This document shows positions 43,597-53,812 of a DNA stretch of 64,000 bases, in pieces. The notes beneath the pieces are model-generated. The model saw only the letters and a program-made list of their open reading frames with translations, had not been told where the DNA came from and did no database searches. Positions within the stretch are counted from its first letter, which is position 1, and every line of letters begins with the position of its first letter. The stretch covers positions 20,750,386-20,814,385 of the forward strand of contig JAJEKV010000003.1 in assembly GCA_021234155.1 (NCBI GenBank), given 5' to 3'. The translations under genes were made by a program, and so were the position numbers. The DNA is from Isoetes taiwanensis (lineage: Eukaryota > Streptophyta > Lycopodiopsida > Isoetales > Isoetaceae).

Positions 43597-44628
43597 TTAA
43601 GAAGAATGTTGAGCAATGAAGGAGCAGATATCAAAGAGGACCTGTCTAGAAAGCTCGAAGTGATAAAATAAGTGGAATGCATGGACAGCACCTTGGTAAA
43701 ATTTCACAGCAACACAATGGCCACCTTTTACAAGGCCCTCGCTATAACGCATCTGCCAATCCTGAAGGGTATCAAGTTCACCCACTATAACCAGCGATGG
43801 AGGTAAACCAACGGCCGGTAGCCCGTCGGATCGGGGCCCAAACACATTGCAAACCGGATGATCCCGGTTTTCATGCTCTCCCAGGTAAGCCTTCCAGTAC
43901 CAATCTGATGCATCCACCGATATGATAGGGACATCTGTCAGTCTAATTTCCGCCGGAGTTCGTTCCTCTCCTCCAAAATATGGCTGGATCAAAACATGCC
44001 CTTTTATCGAAATAGGCTTCAGATCTTCCTCTGCAGCTCTGCATCCCACAAAATGCACCAGATTTCCTCCGGCGGAATCTCCCATTAGAAAACACCTCGA
44101 CAGATCTGCATTTTCTGGCAGCTCTGCCGTTTCTTGCAGCCATTTTAGAACCCTAAAACTGTCCTCATGCGCTGCCGGATACCTGTTCTCCGGCGCTTTT
44201 CTATAATCCACTGAAACCACAACACAGCGCCCCTTTCTTGCTAGCCTTCTGCAGAATATATCATACATAAAAAAAGCTGCAGATAGAGATGCAAATCCTC
44301 CTCCGTGGTAATACACAACCACAGGCAGTTTCTTTTGAATCTTTGAAATAGGGGAAAAGATCCTAACCATTATGCCTGTGTTTTGATCCACAGTTACATC
44401 CCTGCTGCTTACTCCTTTCACGGCTTTCGGATTTGCAGCAGCCTTAAACTCGAAAAGCTCTGACAAGAAGCGATTTAGGGTGAAATCTTTCCGGCGGGCC
44501 AGAGTGTTGAGATACAGAGGGATTTTTGTAACGAGCCTGACGGCTAAAATGTTGAGAAATAGAATGATCTTGGTGATGAAATGGAGCCCAGCAGGCATTG
44601 CGGATTCATGTGAACCAATTTTAGACAT
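43597..44628 (-). CDS. HSL/CXE-family carboxylesterase
   Basis: Single exon, 343 residues, intact. Motifs in order: hydrophobic/amphipathic N-terminus (14-42), HGGG oxyanion hole at 108-111 (YYHGGGF), DYRKAPENRYPAAHED (141-156), nucleophile Ser185 in GDSAGGN, Asp286 in GELDTLQD, His316 in AVHAFH. The complete catalytic triad predicts an active soluble esterase of the plant CXE group and argues against a GID1 receptor, which lacks the His. About two thirds identical to 15754-16791, same strand, and nearly identical in DNA over residues of about 182-217. A TATA box lies about 155 bp upstream. The MITE at 43144-43576 stands 20 bp beyond the stop. Substrate unknown. The first in-frame ATG is used. 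Confidence 0.93.
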   Translation of the reverse strand: MSKIGSHESAMPAGLHFITKIILFLNILAVRLVTKIPLYLNTLARRKDFTLNRFLSELFEFKAAANPKAVKGVSSRDVTVDQNTGIMVRIFSPISKIQKKLPVVVYYHGGGFASLSAAFFMYDIFCRRLARKGRCVVVSVDYRKAPENRYPAAHEDSFRVLKWLQETAELPENADLSRCFLMGDSAGGNLVHFVGCRAAEEDLKPISIKGHVLIQPYFGGEERTPAEIRLTDVPIISVDASDWYWKAYLGEHENRDHPVCNVFGPRSDGLPAVGLPPSLVIVGELDTLQDWQMRYSEGLVKGGHCVAVKFYQGAVHAFHLFYHFELSRQVLFDICSFIAQHSS

Positions 44629-44781
44629 TCTGCGCCAAGTTGCTCAGAAAAAACAAAGTGTGATCTAGCACTCTAAAAGATTGTTCTTCAAAAGATTTGG
44701 TTCGAGGCTTTGCCAGAACTGAACGTTGAACTTGACTTGCGAGCTGTATGTAAACTAGTGGTGTTATGTAAACTAGTGGTG

Positions 44782-44789
44782 TATTTATA
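44782..44789 (-). promoter_or_regulatory. TATA box of the second carboxylesterase
   Basis: Minus strand TATAAATA, 154 bp before ATG 44628. Between them is a tandem repeat GTAAACTAGTGGTGT (44752, 44768). Confidence 0.6.
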
Positions 44790-46209
44790 ACAGGGTAATA
44801 TAACACCTTTAGGGTTCACATGCACCTTCACGACCCTCAACCATCACGTAAAAGGGCTCACCGTTTTACGCCCACCATCGATAATTTGCACTCTGCAAAA
44901 CAGACCCCCTCTCCAGCAATGGTTGCACGTGAACTGGCCCTTAAGAGGGTGACCTTTATTTTGCATTATATTACCCAGATACATACGTAGAAATACCCTT
45001 GGTATAAAAGGTGGTAATTCCAATATAAAAGGTGGTAATTCCATCTTGCAGATCTCCAATGGTCATGATTATGCGAGGACAATACATTACTGGTAAACTT
45101 AATTTCACCCGTATAAACGTATAAATGGTTCACCCCCTTCATGAAAAGGTGACTTCTTTAATACACTAGGGGCCGAACCGCGTAATTATTGACCAACGTC
45201 GTGATTGAACCACGCTAAAATTGAAAAAAATGCTAAGCACCCAAAAAATGCTGGTCTATTTTTTGTGGTTCAAACACGGTACCGAATAAATCGTGGATAT
45301 ATGCCTGATATATCTATATAACACTCGTGTTGGGGGTTGAATAATATATCTCAGCCGTAAGGAGCTTGCTTAAATCCACTTGTAAAGGAGTATATTCCAT
45401 AACACATGGGTGGCGTCAATTGATGACAGAAGGCGGTTAAACATTCAGAACGGTCGACAAGTTTTTCTTAAATGATTTCTAGGTTTACATCTTTGTGGCA
45501 ACATACAATTCGTCGCACATAGGGCTGAAAAATTCGGTGGACGGTCTTTTCCATTCTATGAAAGTTGACATGCCTTTTCATGTCAATTTTTGGGGCTTCC
45601 ATGCCTTTTAGTTGGGGAAGCCTTTTCAAACAAACTAGTGAGCCGCACTTTAAACCTAAAAAGGTACTAGTAAACAGGTCGCACATAAATAGTTCTTTGT
45701 TAACTCGAATCATCCATCTTAGAGTGTTCAAAATGGTTGGGGTTGTTTGCCAATATTGGTTGTCGAGATGCCAATTGGCACGGTAGTGTGCTAAGAAGTT
45801 GGCAGAGTACCAAGTCTCATTTTTGTGAAACTAGGGTGATGCTAGTGGTTCCCTTTGTAAATATAGGATTTAGCCTTAAGACTTTGGCTTTTATATGCCA
45901 CTACTGCATAGTCCTTCCACGGAAGTGCATCAACGTGTTGGGCAGTACTTGGGTAATAGTATGTGCAATATGTATGCAATGCTATACCTTGCTTTTACTA
46001 TACAATACCGAACCTTTTATTTTGATATGAATGTCATCTTCATTTATTTCTCCATATGCAAGAAAACCCGCTTCTTCATTTTAGTATTTCTTTCGATTTT
46101 GTATTGTCCTCTTTATTTTGAGATGCGATTTTTCCCATGCGATCAAAGAAATAAGAAATGTCCACCTTTCAAACTAAGAAATTTATCGCGGCAGCCAAGG
46201 CCGCCGCGA
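44790..46209. other. no gene seen
   Basis: Contains a ~21-bp tandem repeat (45002-45042, TATAAAAGGTGGTAATTCCA). Short ORFs (45468-45731, 45737-46030) show no family features. Confidence 0.45.
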
Positions 46210-46428
46210 ACATTTCTCTTTTCCAAAATCATCATAAGAATTTTTTGTGTTAATTCGAAAATGGTGTGAAAGAAGTCCAAAAAAAAAAACCCCAAATTTC
46301 CCTCATGTTGTAGGATTCTTTGACTATAAGGAATGTGGTTTTTGAAAGAGAGTGATTGGCCATATGACATTTCTCATCCAAATCGTTCAGTTCGTGTAAG
46401 ATACGCGTACCTAATTTTCCTTTAGATT
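46210..46428. repeat. direct repeat copy 1 (~218 bp) flanking a LINE tail
   Basis: Starts ACATTTCTCTTTTCCAAAAT and ends near TACCTAATTTTCCTTTA. Repeated at 46533-46748 with roughly 10% difference by eye. Confidence 0.85.
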
Positions 46429-46525
46429 TCTTTTTTTTTTTTTTTTTTTTTTTGAAGAACTGTGTCATCAGTATATTAAAAGAATGGTAATGTTACAAAG
46501 CAAGTGAGGAGGAAGGAGAACTGCC
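46429..46525 (-). mobile_element. LINE 3'-end fragment (sister of 41768-43097)
   Basis: Poly(T), then GAAGAACTGTGTCATCAGTA, the reverse complement of the same 3' UTR, to GGAGGAAGGAGAACTGCC. Only the last ~80 bp plus poly(A). Confidence 0.85.
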
Positions 46526-46532
46526 ACAATTT

Positions 46533-46748
46533 ACATTTCTCTTTTCCAAAATCATCATAAGGATTTTTTGTGTTGATTCTAAAATGGTGTGAAAGAAGTT
46601 AAAAAAAAAACCTAAATTTCCCTCATGTTGTAGGATTCTTTGACTATAAGGAATGTGATTTATGAAAGAGAGTGATTGGCCATATGCCATTTTTCATCCA
46701 AATCGTTTAGTTCATGTAAGATAACTGTACCTAATTTTCCTTTATATA
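46533..46748. repeat. direct repeat copy 2 (~216 bp)
   Basis: Same sequence as 46210-46428, on the other side of the LINE fragment, separated from it by ACAATTT. Confidence 0.85.
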
Positions 46749-47877
46749 TAGCATACATTGAAATAATGGTTAGATTTACGCAAGGATAATTTGGCAAAGT
46801 GGAAAGAGACAAATATATTCATGATTTATCAAGACTGCCACATTTGGGGAGCATCACATTAACCATCTGATTGCCCAGACGTGGTGCATATAAAATTATG
46901 CAGCTCTCTATAGTACATGTTGCATAGCAACAGTGAGACCCAAGGATATTCCTTCTGCAGAAGCCACATAGAAAATGCATTTTTTGAATTCGATAGGGAT
47001 TGCCACAACTAAATTTGATAGATTTGCCGTCCTTAAATGGTCTATAGATTGCCCAAAATTAGTTGTTTATTGCATATCTGCGGAATTCATTTTTTTCAAA
47101 ATCCAACATGAAATCCATTGCATTGGAACAGATTCAACATAAGGCTTATCTTCTACTAGAACTTGCTAATCAGCACACTAGATTTGCTCAACACGGGTGC
47201 TTGGGAAAATTCGCTAAGTAGCATATGCCGAAGTCGCAAGGCTACGTAAGAAGAAACTCTAGTGGCTTTTATGCACATTGGATGTGCATAGATAGGAGAA
47301 ATGCATTAAACAAACAAAAACTTAAGCAGAATCTAAAAAAACGATGATAAGTTTTTTAGATTTACCAGATAGCTCCATGATCTCATGATCTGGTGAAGAT
47401 AGTAGGACCGTTCTTCAATAAATTCCAAATTGCATACTCTAAAATAATGCACAAACACAAATTACAATCACACTCAAATGTTTGCATGCTTTACAACTTG
47501 TTACCTTTGTAAAAGTTTGTTTGCAGAAAGATATTTGGACTCGGATGCAAAACTTGTTGTGAATTAGCTCAGATTATAATAGAACCTACCCTGTTAAAAC
47601 CGAAATAGCCTCCCTCATAAACAAATCTGATAATTTAAACAGAAAACTAATCTACAGTACCATTTCTAAGATGCACTGCTTCCCATGCTAGTTTCATATG
47701 CACCATAGTCGAGAATTGGATGAGAGGATCAAATTGAGAACATGCAAGATTTTGAACCCACACTACTGCCATGTGTTATCATCATGCCCATAGGATAGAT
47801 GGGTGCTGTAATTGACAATCACGCGATTCCCACTATTGTACTCGTTATTTTCAATTTGATTGATGTGCATTTTTTGC
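46749..47877. other. no gene seen
   Basis: AT-rich, no ORF of note and no repeat recognised. Confidence 0.5.
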
Positions 47878-48203
47878 ACTACCCAGTGGTAGTCAATGGG
47901 TTTTGAGCCCATAACTAATAGCTTGACCACTAGACTGACACCGCGGTGGACTGCGATTACTATGTATTTTTTGGACCACCCGATGGTAGTAAGTGGGTTT
48001 TGCGTCTGGGTGGGGATGCCCATAACCAATGGCTTGACCACTAGACTGCCATCTCAATGAACATTTTCCAATCACTTCTCTCATTCTTTTCCCCTTGCTT
48101 CTCTCTCCCCATTGCATCACCCGATGGTAGTCAGTGGGTTTTGAGCTTGGGTGGGGGTCACCCATAACCAATGGTTTGACGACTAGACAACCACCGCGAT
48201 GGG
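47878..48203 (-). repeat. three degenerate ~80-bp tandem units
   Basis: Units at 47878-47952, 47977-48055 and 48116-48203 share GATGGTAGT.AGTGGGTTTT, CCCATAAC.AATGG.TTGAC and ACTAGAC..CC. On the minus strand each begins with a GTCTAGTGGTCAAGC stretch resembling a tRNA box A, but no box B is visible. Confidence 0.65.
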
Positions 48204-48986
48204 ATATTTTTTCCTTTTTCTCTTCCCTTTCATTCACATGATAATCTCATGTATAAGGGGAATCTCATGATAATCAAACAACAGGCCATCTATCATATGG
48301 GCTGGAGAGGGGCCAGGCTGGGGTCAGGGGAAGGGTAAATACCTTATCAGTAAATAGTGGTTGAAGTGCTTTTGGTAGTATTCCTCATGGTACTTGTCAA
48401 AGGCAAAGGACATACCTTACTTGAAGTTCAATTCGTTATAGATGATATGTTGCAACATTTTCTCGTGTGACTTGTACAAAGAAGGGCTAAAAAAAGTACC
48501 TTATTCGCAGACCAGCTCCTTATAGATGATATTTCTAGTATGCCTCAATGTATTCTTTTATTAGAGGAGGATGGGCGCGTTTCCATGGTACCTATAAAAT
48601 GCAAAGGATATACCTTACTTGAAGTTAAACTCCTTGTAGACGATACCCTGCTAGACTTTCTTGTGTGACCTATACAAACTCAAAAATAGTACCTTATCAG
48701 TAGAGAAACTCCTTATAGACAATATTTTTAGTACGCCTTAATGTATTCTTTGGTGAGAGGAGGATGAGCACGTCCTCTCTCTTCTGCATGTGAGTAAGAG
48801 CTGACATTGGTATGAAGGTCAATGACGGCGCGATCCAATGTCAGCCTCTGGCAACTATTAAAGGTGGTCGAATAAGATAATTGAACGGGCAATTATCATC
48901 TGTGAATGGTCCAGGACCGGTTCTCTTGTTGATAGAAGAAGTCAATTCTGGAGATCGGGTATGTACATGCATCATCCTGGGATGCC
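48204..48986. other. no gene seen
   Basis: Contains a diverged duplication around 48500-48590 and 48680-48760 (CTCCTTATAGA..ATATTT.TAGTA, GAGGAGGATG.GC) and related stretches at 48400-48450 and 48600-48650. Confidence 0.45.
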
Positions 48987-49397
48987 TCATCTAATACTTT
49001 CACCATGACAAATTTTGCATGCGTTGACGACCATTACGCTTTCATTTTTCACCCAACCCTTTTCCATGTCTAAGCATTTCATGATGTGGCATATGGCGCT
49101 TACCTTAAGCTTTAGCTCTTGGTTGGGTATTCCAGAATGCGTGAAGCTATTAAGGAAATCTGAGGTTGCATAAGGGTGGGCATGTATGATTTCATCTTGC
49201 TCGGTGATGTGGTCATGACTATAATACGATTTGTCCTGATTAGGAACTCTACCAAGAATGCGATCATTGAAGCTATTAACACTCTTATTGATTGTCGACA
49301 AAATATTTCGTTTCCTGCATGAAGTTGAATCTCGAAGTACGTTGGAAGGATACAAAAATTCAACGCTATCTTCTATGCTAGTAGTTGTATTGAAGAC
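48987..49397 (-). pseudogene. Helitron helicase, C-terminal fragment
   Basis: Minus strand: VEFLYPSNVL, RNILSTINKSVNSFNDRILG, FLNSFTHSGIPNQELKLKVS, IMKCLDMEKGWVKNESVMVV. This follows the PIF1-like Helitron helicase end (AILTP.N..V..FN..IL; FLNSL..SGLP.HELKLKVG; LRNLD...GLCNGTRL). Upstream coding is interrupted at about 49398 by the 3' end of a LINE. Probably part of the same dead Helitron as 56890-58115 and 63566-63955. Confidence 0.75.
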
Positions 49398-50185
49398 TTT
49401 TTCTTTACTTTTCTTTTTTTATGAACGTAGACCTTTATTACTCAAAAGAATACAAAGAGTACATGGGGGACTCAAAACCCAGTGGAGAAGATATCCACTA
49501 GAGCAACACTACCCACCACATACATAACACAGAAAAGCAGAGAATACATATCACCATGAGCACAACTGTTTGCTATGAGTAAGCATGAATCTGAAGATAT
49601 CGCTCCCAAATGACACTCTTGACATCATCCTTTAAGGAAGAACACTTGTACGCCTTTACAATGCGACTATAAACATCACTAAGCACTTGCATATCTGAAA
49701 AGACCTGTCCCTTGAAAATGAGGAGATTTCGTCTCTTCCAGATAGACCAGATGATCCAAGCAGATGCTAAGTGGAAAGCTCTCTTTGACAACTTGTCCCA
49801 AGAACTAGGATAGACTGACAATAGGACCTGTTGACTATTCAAATCATGGAAAAGGCTCAAAGCCCCAAGCAAGTCGAACATGATGACACAAGAAAAAGCA
49901 GTGCTCAATTGTCTCATTCCTCTGCATGCAAAATGGGCAGATCACAGAGACTTCTGGACGAAATCTATGAACAATAGTGTTTACCTGCACGTATCTATGA
50001 ATGATCTGCCACCACAAGATAGATAGCTTAGGATCAGTGATGATTTTAGTGGAACCATATTGGAACATGACTATAGCTAGTCTGGCGACTAATCTAAGGT
50101 CAAACAAATTCGTCAAGGCGATAAAATATCCCCATGAACCCAATTTCATAGTACCCGCGGCGATGAAGTTTATCCATAAATTTTT
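49398..50185 (-). mobile_element. 5'-truncated L1-type LINE in the Helitron helicase
   Basis: Minus strand: 3' A-rich end at about 49405-49419, 3' UTR GAACGTAGACCTTTATTACT, tail domain LASAWIIWSIWKRRNLLIFK, zf-RVT: CPFCMQRNETIEHCFFLCHH, LSILWWQIIHRYVQV. One frameshift near 49850. Related to 36041-37077. The right boundary is uncertain. Confidence 0.8.
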
Positions 50186-51175
50186 TTTTTTTATTCATTG
50201 TGGCGAAAAAGTTCACCCATAAATGTTTTTTCGTAATCATGTTGTCAAATATCTATGCAAGTCCTGGCTATGAAGAACAAATACGGCAAATCTACTTGTA
50301 CATACAAGCCGGTGAACAGAAGATCAAATTTTACAAGATCAAATTTCAATGTTAAAGATGATATTTAACATCTTAATATCAATGTGCAATCTTAATATTT
50401 GACATCTCCATGTGCAATATTGAACCATTAAATAAAGCAAACAATATTAAACTGGTTCAACCATTGAAACAAAATTCCAAAAAATACTGTTCATCCAGTG
50501 CACTGTTCACGCAGTGCACTGTAGCATTACCTACTAACTCGAATCTCTAACTACTAACTCAAATGCAGGTTTCAACTCAGCCGACTACTATCCGGGATGT
50601 TTTATCATGAAATATCTGTGAACGACTACATCCCGGCATGAAATATCTGTGAACGACTACATCCCGGGATGCTTGTCTTACTGCATGCAAAGGAACTTAG
50701 GTCAACCTTAATCCATTAGCTGCTTGCGGGACCTACAGGCTGCTCCAAACATGCATTATGTGTGAACTGCTGCAATAAAAAGTCCAAACATCAAGGATTA
50801 CAGTCATAACCTTTCACAGAAAATTCGAAACCTGTAAAATTAATCTGCATACGCATGTGCCATAATTATTGTTTAGCAAGCAATTACATTATCTCTGAAC
50901 ATATTCTATGGAGCTATAGAACTCTCAAACATTTAAATCAGGGATTTCTAGTTTCAGATTAGCATATCAAGAACAAGAATATATCTGAACAATAAAATAT
51001 GGAGCTATAGAACTCTCTCAAACATTTAAATCAGGGCTTTCTTTCTACATTCAGAACAACATATTAAGAACACCTATGTAAGGTAAGCACGTATAGATAA
51101 GACAAACAATTCTAAACAATTAAGAAGATAGACTTAGAACTAATTTTACAGATAAAAGACCATGAATGTATAAAA
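50186..51175. other. no gene; short repeats
   Basis: Contains a 36-bp tandem repeat (50609-50678, GAAATATCTGTGAACGACTA) and CACTGTTCA..CAGTGCACTG repeats at 50485-50525. Confidence 0.5.
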
Positions 51176-51517
51176 TTACCTATATGCTTTCCACTCTCTC
51201 TTTTTTCCTTTTTTCTCTTTCTTATCACTGGTTGTGTCATCTTGTCCATTGCCTGTACTGTTAACCACTTCCTTGTCTACCCCTACAACATTTTCCCCAT
51301 CTCCAACAACCAAATCCCTGTCTACTCCTACAAGATTTTCTCCATCTCCAACATTATCTAGTAAAATAGGACCAGACATATGCATACCAGAATTTGAATG
51401 GGAGATAAATCCGGTAGCATCATTAAATGAAGCATTAGGTGAACTTGTACTTGGAATGTCTTCTCGTTGGGATGAAAAATAGGTATCAATGCTCTTCATA
51501 TCTGCAAAAAGAGTCAA
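51176..51517 (-). CDS. hypothetical ORF with internal repeat
   Basis: 113 residues: MKSIDTYFSSQRED near the start, two internal repeats GDGENLVGVDRDLV / GDGENVVGVDKEVV, and a Lys-rich end (DKKEKKGKKREWKAY). The start loosely resembles N-termini of hAT-type TTF zinc-finger transposases, but no zinc finger is present. May be a first exon or remnant. Confidence 0.3.
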   Translation of the reverse strand: MTLFADMKSIDTYFSSQREDIPSTSSPNASFNDATGFISHSNSGMHMSGPILLDNVGDGENLVGVDRDLVVGDGENVVGVDKEVVNSTGNGQDDTTSDKKEKKGKKREWKAYR

Positions 51518-52024
51518 CCAGCAAGTTCACTTTCTGGAAATCTACATTTACATAATATTGACTCAGAGACACGCTCTTTTGGTACTAATATATATCTCCC
51601 AACCAAAAATTATTTACTCTCTAGCGTACATCGTTAAGAGCACATGAGGAAGTCCGGCTTTAGAGCCAAGCTTCTAGCTAGCAAGGTGCTTCTTTATTAA
51701 AGTACAAGGGAATGGCAAATTAACAAAAGATTAATAAGACAGATAAGATTAATAACAAGTTGAACACAGACAGATTCTGGCAGCAGGGAAGGCACAGCTG
51801 TGTGGTGATCTGGATATGGCCTGTAACCTCAAAAGCATCTCCATTTTCTGGAAGTTCAGCAAGTTCACTTTCTGGAAATCTGCATTTCCAGTCACTGTGA
51901 CAGGGTTTCTGAATATTAGAATACAAATTCAATAATAGCAGCAACCACAGCTTTGGCATTGCCATGTTTGCCTTGTACAACCACAAAAAGTGTAACATGG
52001 AAGCCCTCAGACTTTAAACACATG

Positions 52025-52560
52025 CAGCAGGGCCACGTTTGTTAGTTTGCTTGATGCATGTGCGTGTCTAACAACCTTAGAAGAAGGGAAGTACTTGCAT
52101 GCATTTGTTATGGACAGTGGTTATGAATTGGATGTTGTTGTTGCCACATCGTTTGTTAACCTGTATGGTAAATGTGGCAGAGTTGATACTGCAAGAAAAT
52201 GTATTTGCAAAACTACTAGAACAGGATATAATATCCTGGACTGCCATGATTGCAGCTTGCTCCCAAATGAGTTCACATATGTCAGCATATTAGAAGCGTG
52301 TGCAGGCTTGGGAGCCATAGCTAAAGGGCAAGAGCTGCATGCTTCGGTAGTAGCCAAAGGTATAGATAATATGGTCATGCGTGATGTAATAGCATGGAAA
52401 GCAATGATTGCAGTGATGTAATAGCTCTAAAATTATTTACACAATTTCTTTCTGAAAGAACCATTCCAGATCGAATCACATTTGTTGCCATTCTGTCAGC
52501 ATGTAGCCATGCAGGTTTAATCATGAGGGGTTTCACCATTTCCTTTACATCAGTAACCAT
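52025..52560 (+). pseudogene. PPR (PLS-type) gene fragment
   Basis: Plus strand in several frames: LDACACLTTLEEGKYLHAFV, ELDVVVATSFVNLYGKCGRV, DTARK, then NEFTYVSILEACAGLGAIAK, GQELHASVVAKGI, VIAWKAMIAVM, and IPDRITFVAILSACSHAGLI. Typical PLS repeats with SACSHAGL, but joined across frameshifts and gaps, so it is dead. It runs straight into an LRR fragment in the same orientation. Confidence 0.8.
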
Positions 52561-52639
52561 AAGAATGTGTCACCAACAACTGACTGATCACAACTGACTG
52601 ATTCCTTTACATCAGCTAATCAGTCACTCTGTTCCATTC

Positions 52640-53004
52640 CTGCAGAGATTGGAGGCCTGACAGAGCTCGAGCAAACAACCTCACTGGACATATACCAGAA
52701 GAGATTGGCAATTTATCCAAGTTGATCATTGTAGATATTTCACACAAAGGATTGACTGGACAAATACCAAGATCATTGGGTGGGCTTGTGAATTTGAGCT
52801 GGGCACTTCTTTTGAATGGAAATTTTCTTACAGGCAGGTTTCCAGTGGAACTTACAAGACTAATCAATGTGCAATTCCTATGGTTGCATGACAACATGCT
52901 AACAGGTCCAATTCCTGCTGAAATAGGGAGGATGAACAAGATGACATCACTTCAGCTAGGATCGAATTGTTATCTACATTATCCTAGTTCTTTGAAAGAG
53001 GGGT
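52640..53004 (+). pseudogene. LRR (receptor-kinase type) fragment
   Basis: Plus strand: IPAEIGGLTELE, then after a shift NNLTGHIPEEIGNLSKL, GLTGQIPRSLGGLVNLS, FLTGRFPVELTRLINV, NMLTGPIPAEIGRMNKM. Plant-type 24-residue LRRs (L.G.IP..I..L..L). About four repeats and no kinase or signal peptide. TTCCATTCCTGCAG before it looks like a splice acceptor. Confidence 0.85.
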
Positions 53005-53812
53005 AAATATACCACATACCTGAGGTAGAGGCACCACAGCAACTAAATCAAATAAAAATCAGCCTTTCAAATAGTTGAGAAGAATCTGTTTGGGATCTGC
53101 AATAAGGTCTCCAGCTTCTATTGACAACCCCTTGGGAACATAAGCAAGCCTAGACTGCAATTCATTACAATATTCCTCTTCCATTAGCACACATGTACAA
53201 AGAAATAAAGAAAGGTTTATTAGCATCTATAGAATCTATAGAGACCGAGACCAATAATACAATCGCAAAGTATAAACATCTAAAGGCAAGCAGTAGCGTT
53301 TAAGCATCTCCATAGCTAATTTCTGTAATAAAGATAAATAGAATACAAAATTTAATTACCCGGTACTTGAAACACATGAAAGGTACTTGAATCACATGTA
53401 AGGCCAGTGCATTCCCAGAAACTGCAAAATTAATGTCCAAGAAATGCTTTTAGTTGAAAATTTGCAAAGATCATGTAGAAAAGAATACTGTTACATGAAT
53501 TAGCAGGCTATGGCTATGAAATGACCACATCTGTTGAAGGATTTCTAATTTGGCGAATGAATGGAAATGAGAAAGAAATTCAATAGAACGGAGGGCGAAA
53601 ATACTCCTCCCTGGACTAACAGACTTCGGCGAAGAATGCTCGAGCGGGAACCGACCTCCAAAAAATTTGGGCTAAAAAAGAAAAAAATTAATGAAGAGAA
53701 CCTACTTCACCATCGTGGGGTTTTTTTTTTTAATTCAAAAATTTCGCTCATTTGCGAAAAATCGCCCCTAAAATCATCACTGCTTAGGATGGAGCAATTT
53801 ATCCCATACCCA
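53005..53812. other. no gene seen
   Basis: AT-rich, with a T11 tract at 53720-53732; the ORF 53561-53851 shows no domain. Confidence 0.45.
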
